Positions 1 to 6,977 are shown, numbered from the stretch's first letter. The stretch is 23,942 bases of DNA from Lachnospira sp. UBA4346 (GCA_002394205.1 DGTC01000023.1:1-23942), one strand, 5' to 3'. Made by a program: numbers and translations. The notes: a model not told the origin generated them from the letters alone.

Positions 1-2
1 AA

Positions 3-278
3 AATGAAAAAATATTATTTTTGGGACTCGGTATCGGACGTATGACACCAGAATTTATCAAACATCCATTTATCAATATGACGTATGGATTTGAAAATGC
101 AAGATGTGCATTCCTTAATATGGGTGAGCCTGAACCTATGAAGGAAGTAGCAGACAAAACCATTGCATTAAATGTTGATATTTTAGAGACGTTAGATCAG
201 ATGGTAAACTTGCAAAAAGAGCGTGCAAGTTCAATGAAGAATGGAAATGTGGATAGAAAAGCTGTAGTAAATGCATAA
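3..278 (+). CDS. SirTM-like sirtuin (Sir2 family), C-terminal fragment cut by window edge
   Basis: Only the last ~91 codons are inside the window; the frame is open to the left edge (first whole codon at 3) and the true start lies upstream. The visible part begins with the late Rossmann strand of a sirtuin. The signature LGLGIGRMTPEFIKHPF, then a strand ending NMGE, matches the end of the next gene (LELGIGW...IKAPL...INLGE), so the two are tandem paralogs. As I recall the family, this is the SirTM branch (ELGVGFNTP...IKYPF type) linked to protein ADP-ribosylation in Firmicutes. The catalytic half cannot be seen, so activity is inferred only. The tail after NMGE is about 16 residues longer than in the neighbour and ends in a charged helix. 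The next gene starts 93 nt downstream on the same strand. Confidence 0.75.
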   Translation, partial: NEKILFLGLGIGRMTPEFIKHPFINMTYGFENARCAFLNMGEPEPMKEVADKTIALNVDILETLDQMVNLQKERASSMKNGNVDRKAVVNA

Positions 279-298
279 GAAAATAAGGAAAAAACCTC

Positions 299-330
299 GG
301 CTCGCTGATCACATCAACATCAAGCGAGCC
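299..330 (+). promoter_or_regulatory. Intercistronic hairpin between the two sirtuin genes
   Basis: GGCTCGCTGAT (299-309) pairs with ATCAAGCGAGCC (319-330), giving an 11-bp GC-rich stem with one bulged A and a 9-nt loop. No T-run follows directly, so it is more likely an mRNA processing, stability or attenuation element than a strong terminator. It lies just before the GGAGG of the second sirtuin gene. Confidence 0.55.
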
Positions 331-371
331 TGATGGACATTTTGTTTCACAAAACAAGGAGGATTAGAACG

Positions 372-1208
372 ATGAGTGAGATGAATAAAATTGCAGAGAA
401 AATAAAAAGTGCAGACGCAATTCTAATTGGTGCAAGCAACGGTTTATCCATAACAGAGGGAATTCATTTGTTTGCAAATAATCAGGCGTTCGGGGAACTG
501 TTTGGAGATTATCAAAAGAAATATGGACTAACCAATCTACTTTCCGGAATGTTAGGTCAGTGGCCAAGCGATGAGGAAATGTGGGGATTTTGGAGTCGCA
601 TGGTAAATCATTACAGTAACAACTATGAGCCTAGTAATGCAATGAAGGATCTTAGAGCAATCGTCGGTGATAAGGATTACTTTGTTGTGACAAGCAATGG
701 AGAGCAGCATTTTGAGAAAGCTGGCTTTGACGATGACAAAGTTTTCGAGGTGGAAGGTGACTGGCTTCATATGCAGTGTTCACATGGCTGCCATGATGAG
801 CGTTATGAGTGGTCAGACCTTGCGAAGAAGATGGCAGAGAGTCAGGTAGATGGAAGGGTGCCTACAGACTTGATTCCAAAATGTCCGAAGTGTGGAGGTC
901 CGATGAATCCTAATATGGCAGCGTCCCACAGCTTTATTCCAAAGCCGGGAGTACAGGAGGCTTATCAGAATTTCCAAGCAAAATACCACGGAAAAAATCT
1001 GATAATTCTAGAACTAGGAATAGGGTGGAGAAATCAGCTGATTAAAGCACCACTTATGAGACTTACCGCAGAAGAACCGAATGCAACATACGTTACAATC
1101 AATCTTGGAGAAATCTATATCACAGACAATATCAAAGAGAAATCCTTTGGATTGGACGGATACTTAGAACCAATCCTACATGAGATACGAGAAGCGTGTG
1201 ATAAGTAA
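372..1208 (+). CDS. SirTM-like sirtuin (Sir2-family NAD-dependent enzyme), diverged
   Basis: The start at ATG 372 follows AAGGAGG at 356-362 and gives 278 aa; an upstream in-frame TTG at 333 lacks a ribosome binding site. The protein has a sirtuin layout: a nucleotide-binding loop GASNGLS (20-26), the block TSNGEQHFEKAGF (107-119), a four-cysteine zinc ribbon (C136, C140, C171, C174; CSHGC and CPKCGG) and a closing Rossmann strand LELGIGW (213-219). The insert after the first loop (GDYQKKYGLTN) and the KCPKCGGPM ribbon fit the SirTM branch, which is known for NAD-dependent protein ADP-ribosylation in some Firmicutes. The glycine loop and the Asn-x-Asp motif both differ from standard versions (GASNG, NGE), so it may be altered in activity or act as a partner of the upstream copy. 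Cytoplasmic. Same-strand nicotinamidase and PncB genes follow. Confidence 0.82.
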   Translation: MSEMNKIAEKIKSADAILIGASNGLSITEGIHLFANNQAFGELFGDYQKKYGLTNLLSGMLGQWPSDEEMWGFWSRMVNHYSNNYEPSNAMKDLRAIVGDKDYFVVTSNGEQHFEKAGFDDDKVFEVEGDWLHMQCSHGCHDERYEWSDLAKKMAESQVDGRVPTDLIPKCPKCGGPMNPNMAASHSFIPKPGVQEAYQNFQAKYHGKNLIILELGIGWRNQLIKAPLMRLTAEEPNATYVTINLGEIYITDNIKEKSFGLDGYLEPILHEIREACDK

Positions 1209-1278
1209 GGAAGTGATTGGTATTACTATACAATGCGAAATAAATTTTGCATGATGGAATAGAAATGAGGTTTGATGA

Positions 1279-1806
1279 ATGAAATATTTAGTCGTAGTAG
1301 ATGTACAAAAGGATTTTGTAGACGGTGCGCTAGGAACAAAGGAAGCTCAGGAGATGTATCCAAGATTACTTGAGAAGGTTAAGAAATTTGAGGGAGAGGT
1401 GATGTTCACAAAAGATACTCACCCAAAGAATTATCTTGATACACAGGAGGGACATTTTCTTCCGGTGGAACATTGTATCAAGGAAACAGAAGGGTGGAAT
1501 TTTCCAAAAGAATTGCAGCAATTAAGTGAGGAACGTAATGCAGTCATATATGAGAAACCCACCTTTGGCAGTGTCCACATGGCGGAGGATTTTCGTCAGC
1601 TCAATATGAAAAATCAGGTAGAATCGGTGGAACTGGTAGGACTTTGCACGGACATCTGTGTGGTAAGCAATGCACTTATGCTAAAAGCAAATATGCCGGA
1701 AGTTCCAATATATGTAGATGCAAGCTGCTGTGCGGGAGTAACGTCCGAAAAACACAATGCGGCACTTGCTGTGATGGAAAGCTGCCAGGTTATAGTAAAA
1801 CGATAA
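1279..1806 (+). CDS. pncA: Nicotinamidase (isochorismatase-fold cysteine hydrolase)
   Basis: This 175-aa cytoplasmic enzyme should hydrolyse nicotinamide to nicotinate and ammonia, the first step of the deamidating NAD salvage route. The catalytic triad is visible: D8 in VVDVQKDF, K93 in IYEKPTFGS, and nucleophile C127 in GLCTDICV. A metal site is provided by D46 and H48 (TKDTH) with H65 and probably H59. Length and motif spacing match PncA closely. ATG 1279 follows GAGG (1267-1270) with 8-nt spacing. It sits 70 nt after a sirtuin gene, whose class releases nicotinamide, and 34 nt before pncB, which uses its product; this context favours nicotinamidase over other isochorismatase-family activities. 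A second cysteine, C123, lies four residues before the nucleophile. Confidence 0.9.
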   Translation: MKYLVVVDVQKDFVDGALGTKEAQEMYPRLLEKVKKFEGEVMFTKDTHPKNYLDTQEGHFLPVEHCIKETEGWNFPKELQQLSEERNAVIYEKPTFGSVHMAEDFRQLNMKNQVESVELVGLCTDICVVSNALMLKANMPEVPIYVDASCCAGVTSEKHNAALAVMESCQVIVKR

Positions 1807-1840
1807 ATAAAAAATAATGCAAAATTAGGAGTGGTGTGTA

Positions 1841-3298
1841 GTGGCAAATAATAAGAAACAATTTGACAAAAGAAACATTGCAATGGTTATGGACCTCTAT
1901 GAAATGACCATGGCAAATGGATATTTTAAAGAAGAAGGATATGAAGAATACGTAACATTTGACGTGTTCTATCGTAAGAATCCGGATGGTGCTGGTTTTG
2001 CAATCTTTGCAGGATTGGAACAGGTGCTTGATTATCTGGAAAATATGCATTTTGAAGAGGAAGATATTGAGTACCTTCGTTCTCTAAATATATATGACGA
2101 AGTATTTTTAGAGTGGCTTTCCAATTATCACTTCCGTGGTAATGTCTATGCAATGAAAGAGGGGACAATCATGTACCCAAATGAGCCAATCCTTACCGTC
2201 AATGCGCCACTTATCGATGCACAGCTTGTGGAGACTGCAATTTTAACACAGATTAATCATCAGTCTCTCATTGCTACGAAGACAAATCGTATCGTGAAGT
2301 CTGCACAGGGCAGAAAGGTATCTGACTTTGGAGCAAGACGTGCCCACAATATGGATGCTGCCGTATATGGTGCAAGAGCAGCCTACATTGGAGGAGCAGA
2401 CAGCACTGCAACGGTACTTGCAGGACAGATGTTTGACATTCCGGTTAGCGGAACTATGGCACACAGTTGGATTATGTACCATGACAATGAGTATGAAGCA
2501 TTTAAGCATTTTGCTTTAGTGTATCCGGATAATTCTATTTTTTTGGTGGATACCTATGATGTACTTGGTTCCGGTGTTCCCAATGCAATTCGTGTAGCAA
2601 AAGAAGTCTTAGAGCCAATGGGAAAGCGGTTAAAAGGAATACGCCTGGATTCTGGAGATCTCGCTTATCTATCCGCACAGGCAAGAAAAATGCTGGATGA
2701 TGCAGGATTAGAAGATTGTATCATTGTGGCATCTAACAGCTTAGACGAATATACGATTCGTTCGATTTTAGATCAGGGTGGCAAGATTGACTCCTTTGGC
2801 GTTGGAGAACGACTGATTACCGCGAAGTCAGATCCAGTCTTTGCTGCAGTGTATAAGCTTGTAGCAGTACAGAAGGGAAAAGCATGTCAGTCAAAGATTA
2901 AGATATCCGAAACTTTTGAGAAAATCACAAATCCTGGAAGAAAGAGAGTATGGCGAGTATATGATGGTGACAATCATGCAGTTGCAGATCTTCTCACGAT
3001 GTTGGACGAAGAGCCAGATTTTACACAGAAATATGAATATGTAGATCCTCAGAAGCCTTGGAAGAAAAATACCTTTGAAGGATGTACTATAAAAGAGTTG
3101 CAAGAACCGGTTATGATAGATGGCAAGCGTGTGAAGGATAGTCCTAGTCTTATCGAGATTCGAAACTATGTGAAGGATCAGCTAAAGCATGAAATCTGGT
3201 CATCAGAGCAGCGTTTTGAGAATCCACATGTGCACTATCTAGATATGAGCAAGAGGTATTATGATCTGAAACTGCAGTTATTGGAAGAAAATAAATAA
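1841..3298 (+). CDS. pncB: Nicotinate phosphoribosyltransferase
   Basis: A 485-aa enzyme that couples nicotinate and PRPP to nicotinate mononucleotide, the entry to the Preiss-Handler branch of NAD synthesis. Visible family marks are an N-terminal DLYEMTMANGY, the block SDFGARRAHNMDAA (161-174), SGTMAHSW with H208 as the probable phosphorylated histidine, and the phosphate-binding RLDSGDL near residue 270. Length is typical of the Firmicutes form. Translation starts at GTG 1841 with AGGAG at 1828-1832 (8-nt spacing); no in-frame ATG fits the conserved N-terminus better. It is the last gene of the NAD block, 34 nt after pncA, so the two steps are probably co-transcribed. The acidic/basic C-terminal tail is ordinary for the family. 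Confidence 0.93.
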   Translation: MANNKKQFDKRNIAMVMDLYEMTMANGYFKEEGYEEYVTFDVFYRKNPDGAGFAIFAGLEQVLDYLENMHFEEEDIEYLRSLNIYDEVFLEWLSNYHFRGNVYAMKEGTIMYPNEPILTVNAPLIDAQLVETAILTQINHQSLIATKTNRIVKSAQGRKVSDFGARRAHNMDAAVYGARAAYIGGADSTATVLAGQMFDIPVSGTMAHSWIMYHDNEYEAFKHFALVYPDNSIFLVDTYDVLGSGVPNAIRVAKEVLEPMGKRLKGIRLDSGDLAYLSAQARKMLDDAGLEDCIIVASNSLDEYTIRSILDQGGKIDSFGVGERLITAKSDPVFAAVYKLVAVQKGKACQSKIKISETFEKITNPGRKRVWRVYDGDNHAVADLLTMLDEEPDFTQKYEYVDPQKPWKKNTFEGCTIKELQEPVMIDGKRVKDSPSLIEIRNYVKDQLKHEIWSSEQRFENPHVHYLDMSKRYYDLKLQLLEENK

Positions 3299-3316
3299 AC
3301 TTTATATGTAATAAGA

Positions 3317-3348
3317 AAATCCGGTGCAAATAAATATGTATCGGATTT
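3317..3348 (+). terminator. Weak stem-loop after pncB
   Basis: AAATCCG (3317-3323) pairs with CGGATTT (3342-3348), with an 18-nt AT-rich loop and no long T-run. It may end or attenuate the NAD-salvage transcript. Confidence 0.35.
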
Positions 3349-3414
3349 CTATCGTGGTACAATTAGCTCATAGTGGAATAGAATTAACAGCTAGTCATAT
3401 GATTGGAGGTGCTT

Positions 3415-3609
3415 ATGAAGATAGACACAGAATTGCTTCGAGAAAAATTATATAACTCCTGTAGAGCGGCATGTATGGGGGAAGAATTCAAGAGAGTATA
3501 CTATGATGCATTTGAGATTGAAAATGCATCTGACGAAGAGATATTACAGATTGCAAGGCAGATGGGAATTAATCCAATGAATTATCAAATCAGTGAGGTG
3601 ACAAGATGA
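3415..3609 (+). CDS. Small conserved-looking hypothetical protein, 64 aa
   Basis: I do not recognise this protein. ATG 3415 has GGAGG at 3405-3409 (5-nt spacing); a TTG 12 nt upstream overlaps the ribosome binding site and is unlikely. The sequence is a soluble, acidic, largely helical protein without signal peptide or membrane segment, with two cysteines (CRAAC, residues 16-20). The segment SDEEILQIARQMGINPMNY looks like a small helical bundle. Its TGA overlaps the ATG of the following HD-domain gene (ATGA at 3606-3609), so the pair is translationally coupled and the two proteins may work together. No function is assigned. Confidence 0.7.
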   Translation: MKIDTELLREKLYNSCRAACMGEEFKRVYYDAFEIENASDEEILQIARQMGINPMNYQISEVTR

Positions 3610-4190
3610 GAAGAATTGAAGTCCCACAGAACGTGGAATTGGACTATAATAAATGGTGTGATTTTCTGGAAGAAAAGGTAGACTTCTGGTTGAAAACAAG
3701 CGATAAACATACAAAGGAACATTGCAGTCGAGTACTTTTATTTGCACTTTTGATAGGAGACAGAATTGGAATTTCGGAATCAGAAAAAGAAGTATTATGC
3801 CATGCGTCTGTATTTCACGATTCCAGAAGGCAAGATGACTGGTACGATGTAGGTCATGGTAGGAGAGCCGCAGAATATTACAAAGAATACTGTGAGAATA
3901 ACGATCTGCAATTCAAACCGTGGACGTATTGTGTCATGGCATATCATGACAGAGATGATGATTTTGGTATAAAAGCGATGAGTACAGAGATTACAGGGCG
4001 TGAGATTTTGCTATATCAGATTTTTAAAGATGCAGATGCCTTGGATCGTTTTCGACTTGGTTCGGATGGGCTTGATATAAAATACTTGAGGACAGATGCT
4101 TCAAAATCGCTCTACGACTTTGCCAAGAAGGTGTGGGGACAATATGAGCAAGTGATGGAAGATGTTAGAAAAACTATTCGGGTAAATTAA
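3606..4190 (+). CDS. HD-domain phosphohydrolase
   Basis: A 194-aa soluble protein with the metal-binding HD signature: H39 (KEHCSRV), H71-D72 (FHDSRR), H114 (AYHDRDD) and the distal Asp in DADALDRFR (142-147). A further histidine sits at VGHG (H84). These residues usually bind one or two divalent metals and hydrolyse phosphate esters of nucleotides or related metabolites; the substrate cannot be read from the sequence. There is no fused sensory, RelA/SpoT or GGDEF domain. It starts by ATGA overlap with the 64-aa gene. Its place just after NAD salvage genes makes a nucleotide substrate plausible, but that is inference only. Confidence 0.82.
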   Translation: MRRIEVPQNVELDYNKWCDFLEEKVDFWLKTSDKHTKEHCSRVLLFALLIGDRIGISESEKEVLCHASVFHDSRRQDDWYDVGHGRRAAEYYKEYCENNDLQFKPWTYCVMAYHDRDDDFGIKAMSTEITGREILLYQIFKDADALDRFRLGSDGLDIKYLRTDASKSLYDFAKKVWGQYEQVMEDVRKTIRVN

Positions 4191-4200
4191 CATAATTTAT

Positions 4201-4220
4201 TAAAATAAAATCTTATTTTA
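4201..4220 (+). terminator. AT-only hairpin after the HD gene
   Basis: TAAAATAA (4201-4208) pairs perfectly with TTATTTTA (4213-4220) around a 4-nt loop, 10 nt after the HD-gene stop. It is composed only of A/T pairs, so it is a weak terminator at best. Confidence 0.3.
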
Positions 4221-4272
4221 TACAATAGTAAAAAGACACAGTTTATAAGGGAAACCATAAGGGAAAGCTCAC

Positions 4273-4632
4273 ATGCCAAAACATTAGGAAAATCAAGGGA
4301 TTGCCGATTCTTCGGTAACACTTTATAATACGAATTATTGTTTCTCACTTTTATTATTTGGTTTGAGTATTCTACTTATTGCGCTAGGAAAAAGAGTTTT
4401 ATCAACCAGTGTTGAAACTTGTATTTTCTATTTTTTCTTAACTGTTGTTTGGATATTTAGGGCTATGTTGGCATCTTTTATTGAGCCATGGACACTAAAT
4501 CCTATCCCTGCGGCAGCAATTGGACAACGCATTGCATCAGATACCTTAGCGTTGCTTATGGTGATTATGAGTGGAATTCTTCTGAGAAAGATGAAAGCAG
4601 AAAAAAGATTAAATTCCAATAAGTCGGTGTGA
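4273..4632 (+). pseudogene. Degenerate membrane-protein frame with early in-frame stop
   Basis: One frame reads M-P-K-H-stop from ATG 4273, then stays open from 4288 to the stop at 4630-4632. The downstream part has two or three hydrophobic helices (around CFSLLLFGLSILLIALGKR, CIFYFFLTVVWIF and TLALLMVIMSGILL) and a lysine-rich end, typical of a small integral membrane protein. No ATG or GTG with a ribosome binding site opens the long part; a TTG at 4363 would cut into the first helix. A purine-rich AAGGG precedes ATG 4273. The simplest reading is a gene inactivated by the TAG at 4285-4287, or a truncated remnant. I do not recognise the family. The rest of the 4191-4677 gap shows only a direct repeat ATAAGGGAAA and two hairpins. 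Confidence 0.45.
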
Positions 4633-4660
4633 TTAGAACTAAACGAAAAAGTCAAAATTT

Positions 4661-4695
4661 ATAAGTAAGGAGCCTACTTATACCGTAAGCTCCTT
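4661..4695. terminator. Terminator between convergent genes, with a competing hairpin
   Basis: AAGGAGC (4667-4673) pairs with GCTCCTT (4689-4695) and runs into a T-run on the + strand. A second, mutually exclusive hairpin, ATAAGTA (4661-4667) with TACTTAT (4675-4681), overlaps the first arm. The structure includes the stop codon of the leftward LysR gene. Confidence 0.5.
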
Positions 4696-5550
4696 TTTCA
4701 GGTCTTCCAATAATAATGATGCTATAGGAGAGAAGACCTGATATTTTTTCCAGATAACATACATTTTCGCTTCCAATACAGGATGGAGTGGAATGAAAAC
4801 GACATCAGAGTCAGGTGTGATTAGATGTTCAAAAGTGAGGAGCGCACCAAGTCCCTCTTTCACAAAGAATGCTCCGTTTTTTGACAGATTGGTTGTTCCA
4901 ATCAAATTAATTTTATCAATGTTTTCACCACACCATCGTGCTAAGTCATGTTCCATTGACTGCTTTGATGCTATCAGATTAACTCCATAAAGGTCATCAA
5001 TCTCTATGAATTTCTTTGATGCAAGAGGATGACTTCTGTTCACAAGCAGACCCACCGTATCACTTCCGGGTACTTCGATAAAATTGTATCTGGATAAATC
5101 GGGTGGTTCTACGATAAAGGCGTAGTCAAGCAGCCCACGATCCAAACGCTCAATCACCTGTTCTGTATTACCACTGGTCAGATGGAACTGGAAAAGAGGA
5201 TACTTGGAGCGAAAGTCTTTGATGATTCGTGCAAGGTGTCTAATCAAATAAGACTCTGCACATCCAATAAATACTTCACCACCTTGAATATCTTCCATTG
5301 CTTTGAACTCAGCTGTGGTTTTATCCACCATCCCAAGAATATCTTCGGCTCTTTTTCGTAAAAGCATACCTTCATCTGTCAGATGCACACTGGCACTGCT
5401 TCGTCGGAACAATTTTGTGCCTAATTCCTGTTCTAACTTTTTCATTTCCTTAGAAAGAGTTGGCTGTGATACATGAAGTGTCTCAGCGGCTCTTGTCATA
5501 CTGCCTTCTCTGGCAATTTCCATAAAATATTCTAAAACGCGTATTTCCAT
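4678..5550 (-). CDS. LysR-family transcriptional regulator
   Basis: A 290-aa LTTR. The start is set at ATG 5550 (MEIRVLEYFMEIAREGS), which has GAGG six bases upstream on the minus strand and matches the usual LTTR N-terminus; a start nine codons earlier is possible but not supported. Residues 1-60 form the winged helix-turn-helix (SMTRAAETLHVSQPTLSKEM); the rest is a periplasmic-binding-protein-like effector domain of the normal length. It is divergent from a small protein and an alpha/beta hydrolase and probably controls them. Its own predicted promoter has a TTGACA -35 lying inside the LTTR box, which implies autorepression. The effector is unknown. Confidence 0.9.
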   Translation of the reverse strand: MEIRVLEYFMEIAREGSMTRAAETLHVSQPTLSKEMKKLEQELGTKLFRRSSASVHLTDEGMLLRKRAEDILGMVDKTTAEFKAMEDIQGGEVFIGCAESYLIRHLARIIKDFRSKYPLFQFHLTSGNTEQVIERLDRGLLDYAFIVEPPDLSRYNFIEVPGSDTVGLLVNRSHPLASKKFIEIDDLYGVNLIASKQSMEHDLARWCGENIDKINLIGTTNLSKNGAFFVKEGLGALLTFEHLITPDSDVVFIPLHPVLEAKMYVIWKKYQVFSPIASLLLEDLKKELTV

Positions 5551-5580
5551 AAGAACCTCATTTCTATCCATAATCATAAA

Positions 5581-5612
5581 AGTTGCATTTAGAATTTGTC
5601 TAGTTGCATTTA
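5581..5612. repeat. Direct repeat AGTTGCATTTA, 21-bp period
   Basis: Exact 11-bp copies occur at 5581-5591 and 5602-5612, two helical turns apart, in the leader of the LysR gene. They could be a regulator site on one DNA face. On the minus strand each copy contains ATGCAACT, producing two tiny reading frames. Confidence 0.5.
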
Positions 5613-5635
5613 CCTCCGCAATTAACCCATAAAGT

Positions 5636-5671
5636 AGTGTAAATTACTGTGTTATTCGTGTCAAGAATAAC
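5636..5671 (-). promoter_or_regulatory. LTTR box and predicted LysR-gene promoter
   Basis: GTTATTC-N7-GAATAAC (5651-5671) is a perfect inverted repeat containing ATTC-N7-GAAT, the T-N11-A LTTR consensus. On the minus strand the spacer supplies TTGACA (complement at 5659-5664), followed after 17 bp by TACACT (complement at 5636-5641). Regulator bound here would block its own promoter. Confidence 0.65.
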
Positions 5672-5691
5672 ATGATATTAAAACTGGATAT

Positions 5692-5720
5692 TAGACATAA
5701 CATGTATTTGAATATATAAT
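5692..5720 (+). promoter_or_regulatory. Predicted promoter of the 78-aa gene/hydrolase operon
   Basis: TAGACA (5692-5697) is separated by exactly 17 bp from TATAAT (5715-5720). A start site near 5727 puts the centre of the LTTR box (5661) at about -66, the classic recognition site position for LysR activators. Confidence 0.65.
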
Positions 5721-5745
5721 GAGATTATAGAAAGGAACGGAAATC

Positions 5746-5982
5746 ATGGCAAATGCAAACGATACAATAGGAATGCTTCATGAAAATCTTGTAGATGCAG
5801 GATGTAATCCAAACGATATCGAGTGCTGTTTGAATCTTGCAAAAGATAATAAGTGGAGCTTAATGCTTCCGACTCTGAAATGTTATCGCAGCCAGCTGCT
5901 TAACACGATTCATAAGGAGCAAAGCAAACTTGATTGCCTGGATTATCTGATTTATAAGATTGGCAAAGAACATAACCAATAG
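5746..5982 (+). CDS. Small hypothetical protein, 78 aa, cysteine-containing
   Basis: I do not recognise this protein. It starts at ATG 5746 with AAAGGAA upstream. It is soluble and helical, with five cysteines (C19, C27, C28, C46, C64), a central segment KDNKWSLMLPTLKCYRSQLL and a C-terminal LDCLDYLIYKIGKE. That last segment resembles the C-terminal coiled helix seen in MerR-type regulators, but no DNA-binding domain is present. It lies 23 nt before the hydrolase gene and directly after the LTTR-type promoter, so it is the first gene of that operon. A partner or effector role for the hydrolase or for the LysR protein is a guess. Confidence 0.7.
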   Translation: MANANDTIGMLHENLVDAGCNPNDIECCLNLAKDNKWSLMLPTLKCYRSQLLNTIHKEQSKLDCLDYLIYKIGKEHNQ

Positions 5983-6005
5983 TGAAAGAAAAGAGGTAAA
6001 ACAAA

Positions 6006-6977
6006 ATGGCAAAATTAAATTTGGTACAGGAATGGGATAAGACTTTCCCTAAGAGTGACAAGGTAAATCACAGCAAGGTAACCTTTCATAACAGATATGG
6101 TTTCACACTGGCAGCGGACATGTATGTTCCTAAAAATGCAGAAGGCAAGCTGCCGGCGATTGCAGTTATGGGACCATTCGGGGCATGTAAGGAGCAGGCT
6201 GCAGGACTTTATGCACAGACAATGGCAGAGAGAGGATTTGTAACAATCGCCGTAGATCCATCATTTATGGGGGAATCAACCGGAACACCAAGAAATATGG
6301 CATCGCCTGATATCAATACGGAGGATTTTGCTGCGGCAGTAGATTTTTTATCTGTACAGGATATCGTTGATCCGGAAAAAATCGGAATCATTGGAATCTG
6401 TGGATTCGGTGGAATGGCTCTTAATGTTGCCAGTATGGATACAAGAATTAAGGCTACAGTTACATCAACTATGTATAACATGTCCCGTGTGAATAAAGAT
6501 GGATATTTTGATGCAACAGATGAGGATGCAAGATACGAACTGTTAAAACAGCTGAACCAGACCAGAACAGAAGATTTTAGAAAAGGCACAGTAACCTACC
6601 CGGGTGGAGTACCGGAAGAACTTCCGGAGGATGCACCTTGGTTCTTTAAAGATTATCATAAATATTACAAAACAGATCGTGGCTATCATGTAAGAAGTGC
6701 AAATTCAAATGAGGGCAGAGTAGATACTGCAAAACTCCAGTTCATCAATATGCCTACAGCCACAAATGCAAGTGAAATTAGAAGTGCCGTTCTTATGATT
6801 CACGGAGAGAAAGCGCACTCATGCTATTTCTCTCAGGATGCATTTAAGAAGCTCAAGGGCGATAATAAGGAACTTTTGATTATCCCTGGAGCAACTCATG
6901 TAGATTTATATGATAATCTTGAAGTAATTCCTTTTGAGAAAATGGTGGATTTTTTTCATAAATATTTGAATGTGTAA
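6006..6977 (+). CDS. Alpha/beta hydrolase, YcjY / dienelactone-hydrolase-like
   Basis: A 323-aa cytoplasmic alpha/beta hydrolase. The oxyanion-side strand AIAVMGPFG (51-59), the nucleophile elbow GIIGICGFGG (127-136) and the late GATHVDLYD (295-303) with H298 mark the fold; an acid residue probably lies after VLMIHGEKAH. The elbow carries cysteine (C132) where most family members have serine; Cys is also the nucleophile in dienelactone hydrolases and occurs in YcjY-like proteins as I recall them. Substrates of this group are poorly known; small esters or lactones are likely. It is the second gene of an operon divergent from a LysR regulator. A stem-loop follows and separates it from the reductase gene. 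Confidence 0.8.
   Translation: MAKLNLVQEWDKTFPKSDKVNHSKVTFHNRYGFTLAADMYVPKNAEGKLPAIAVMGPFGACKEQAAGLYAQTMAERGFVTIAVDPSFMGESTGTPRNMASPDINTEDFAAAVDFLSVQDIVDPEKIGIIGICGFGGMALNVASMDTRIKATVTSTMYNMSRVNKDGYFDATDEDARYELLKQLNQTRTEDFRKGTVTYPGGVPEELPEDAPWFFKDYHKYYKTDRGYHVRSANSNEGRVDTAKLQFINMPTATNASEIRSAVLMIHGEKAHSCYFSQDAFKKLKGDNKELLIIPGATHVDLYDNLEVIPFEKMVDFFHKYLNV

Noticed and set aside
1807..1840. NAD-sensing riboswitch upstream of pncB
   Set aside because: Only 34 nt separate pncA and pncB, too short for such a structure, and no NiaR-like palindrome was seen.
6209..6589. A 126-aa leftward protein
   Set aside because: It lies wholly antisense to the alpha/beta hydrolase, lacks a ribosome binding site and has shadow-like composition.
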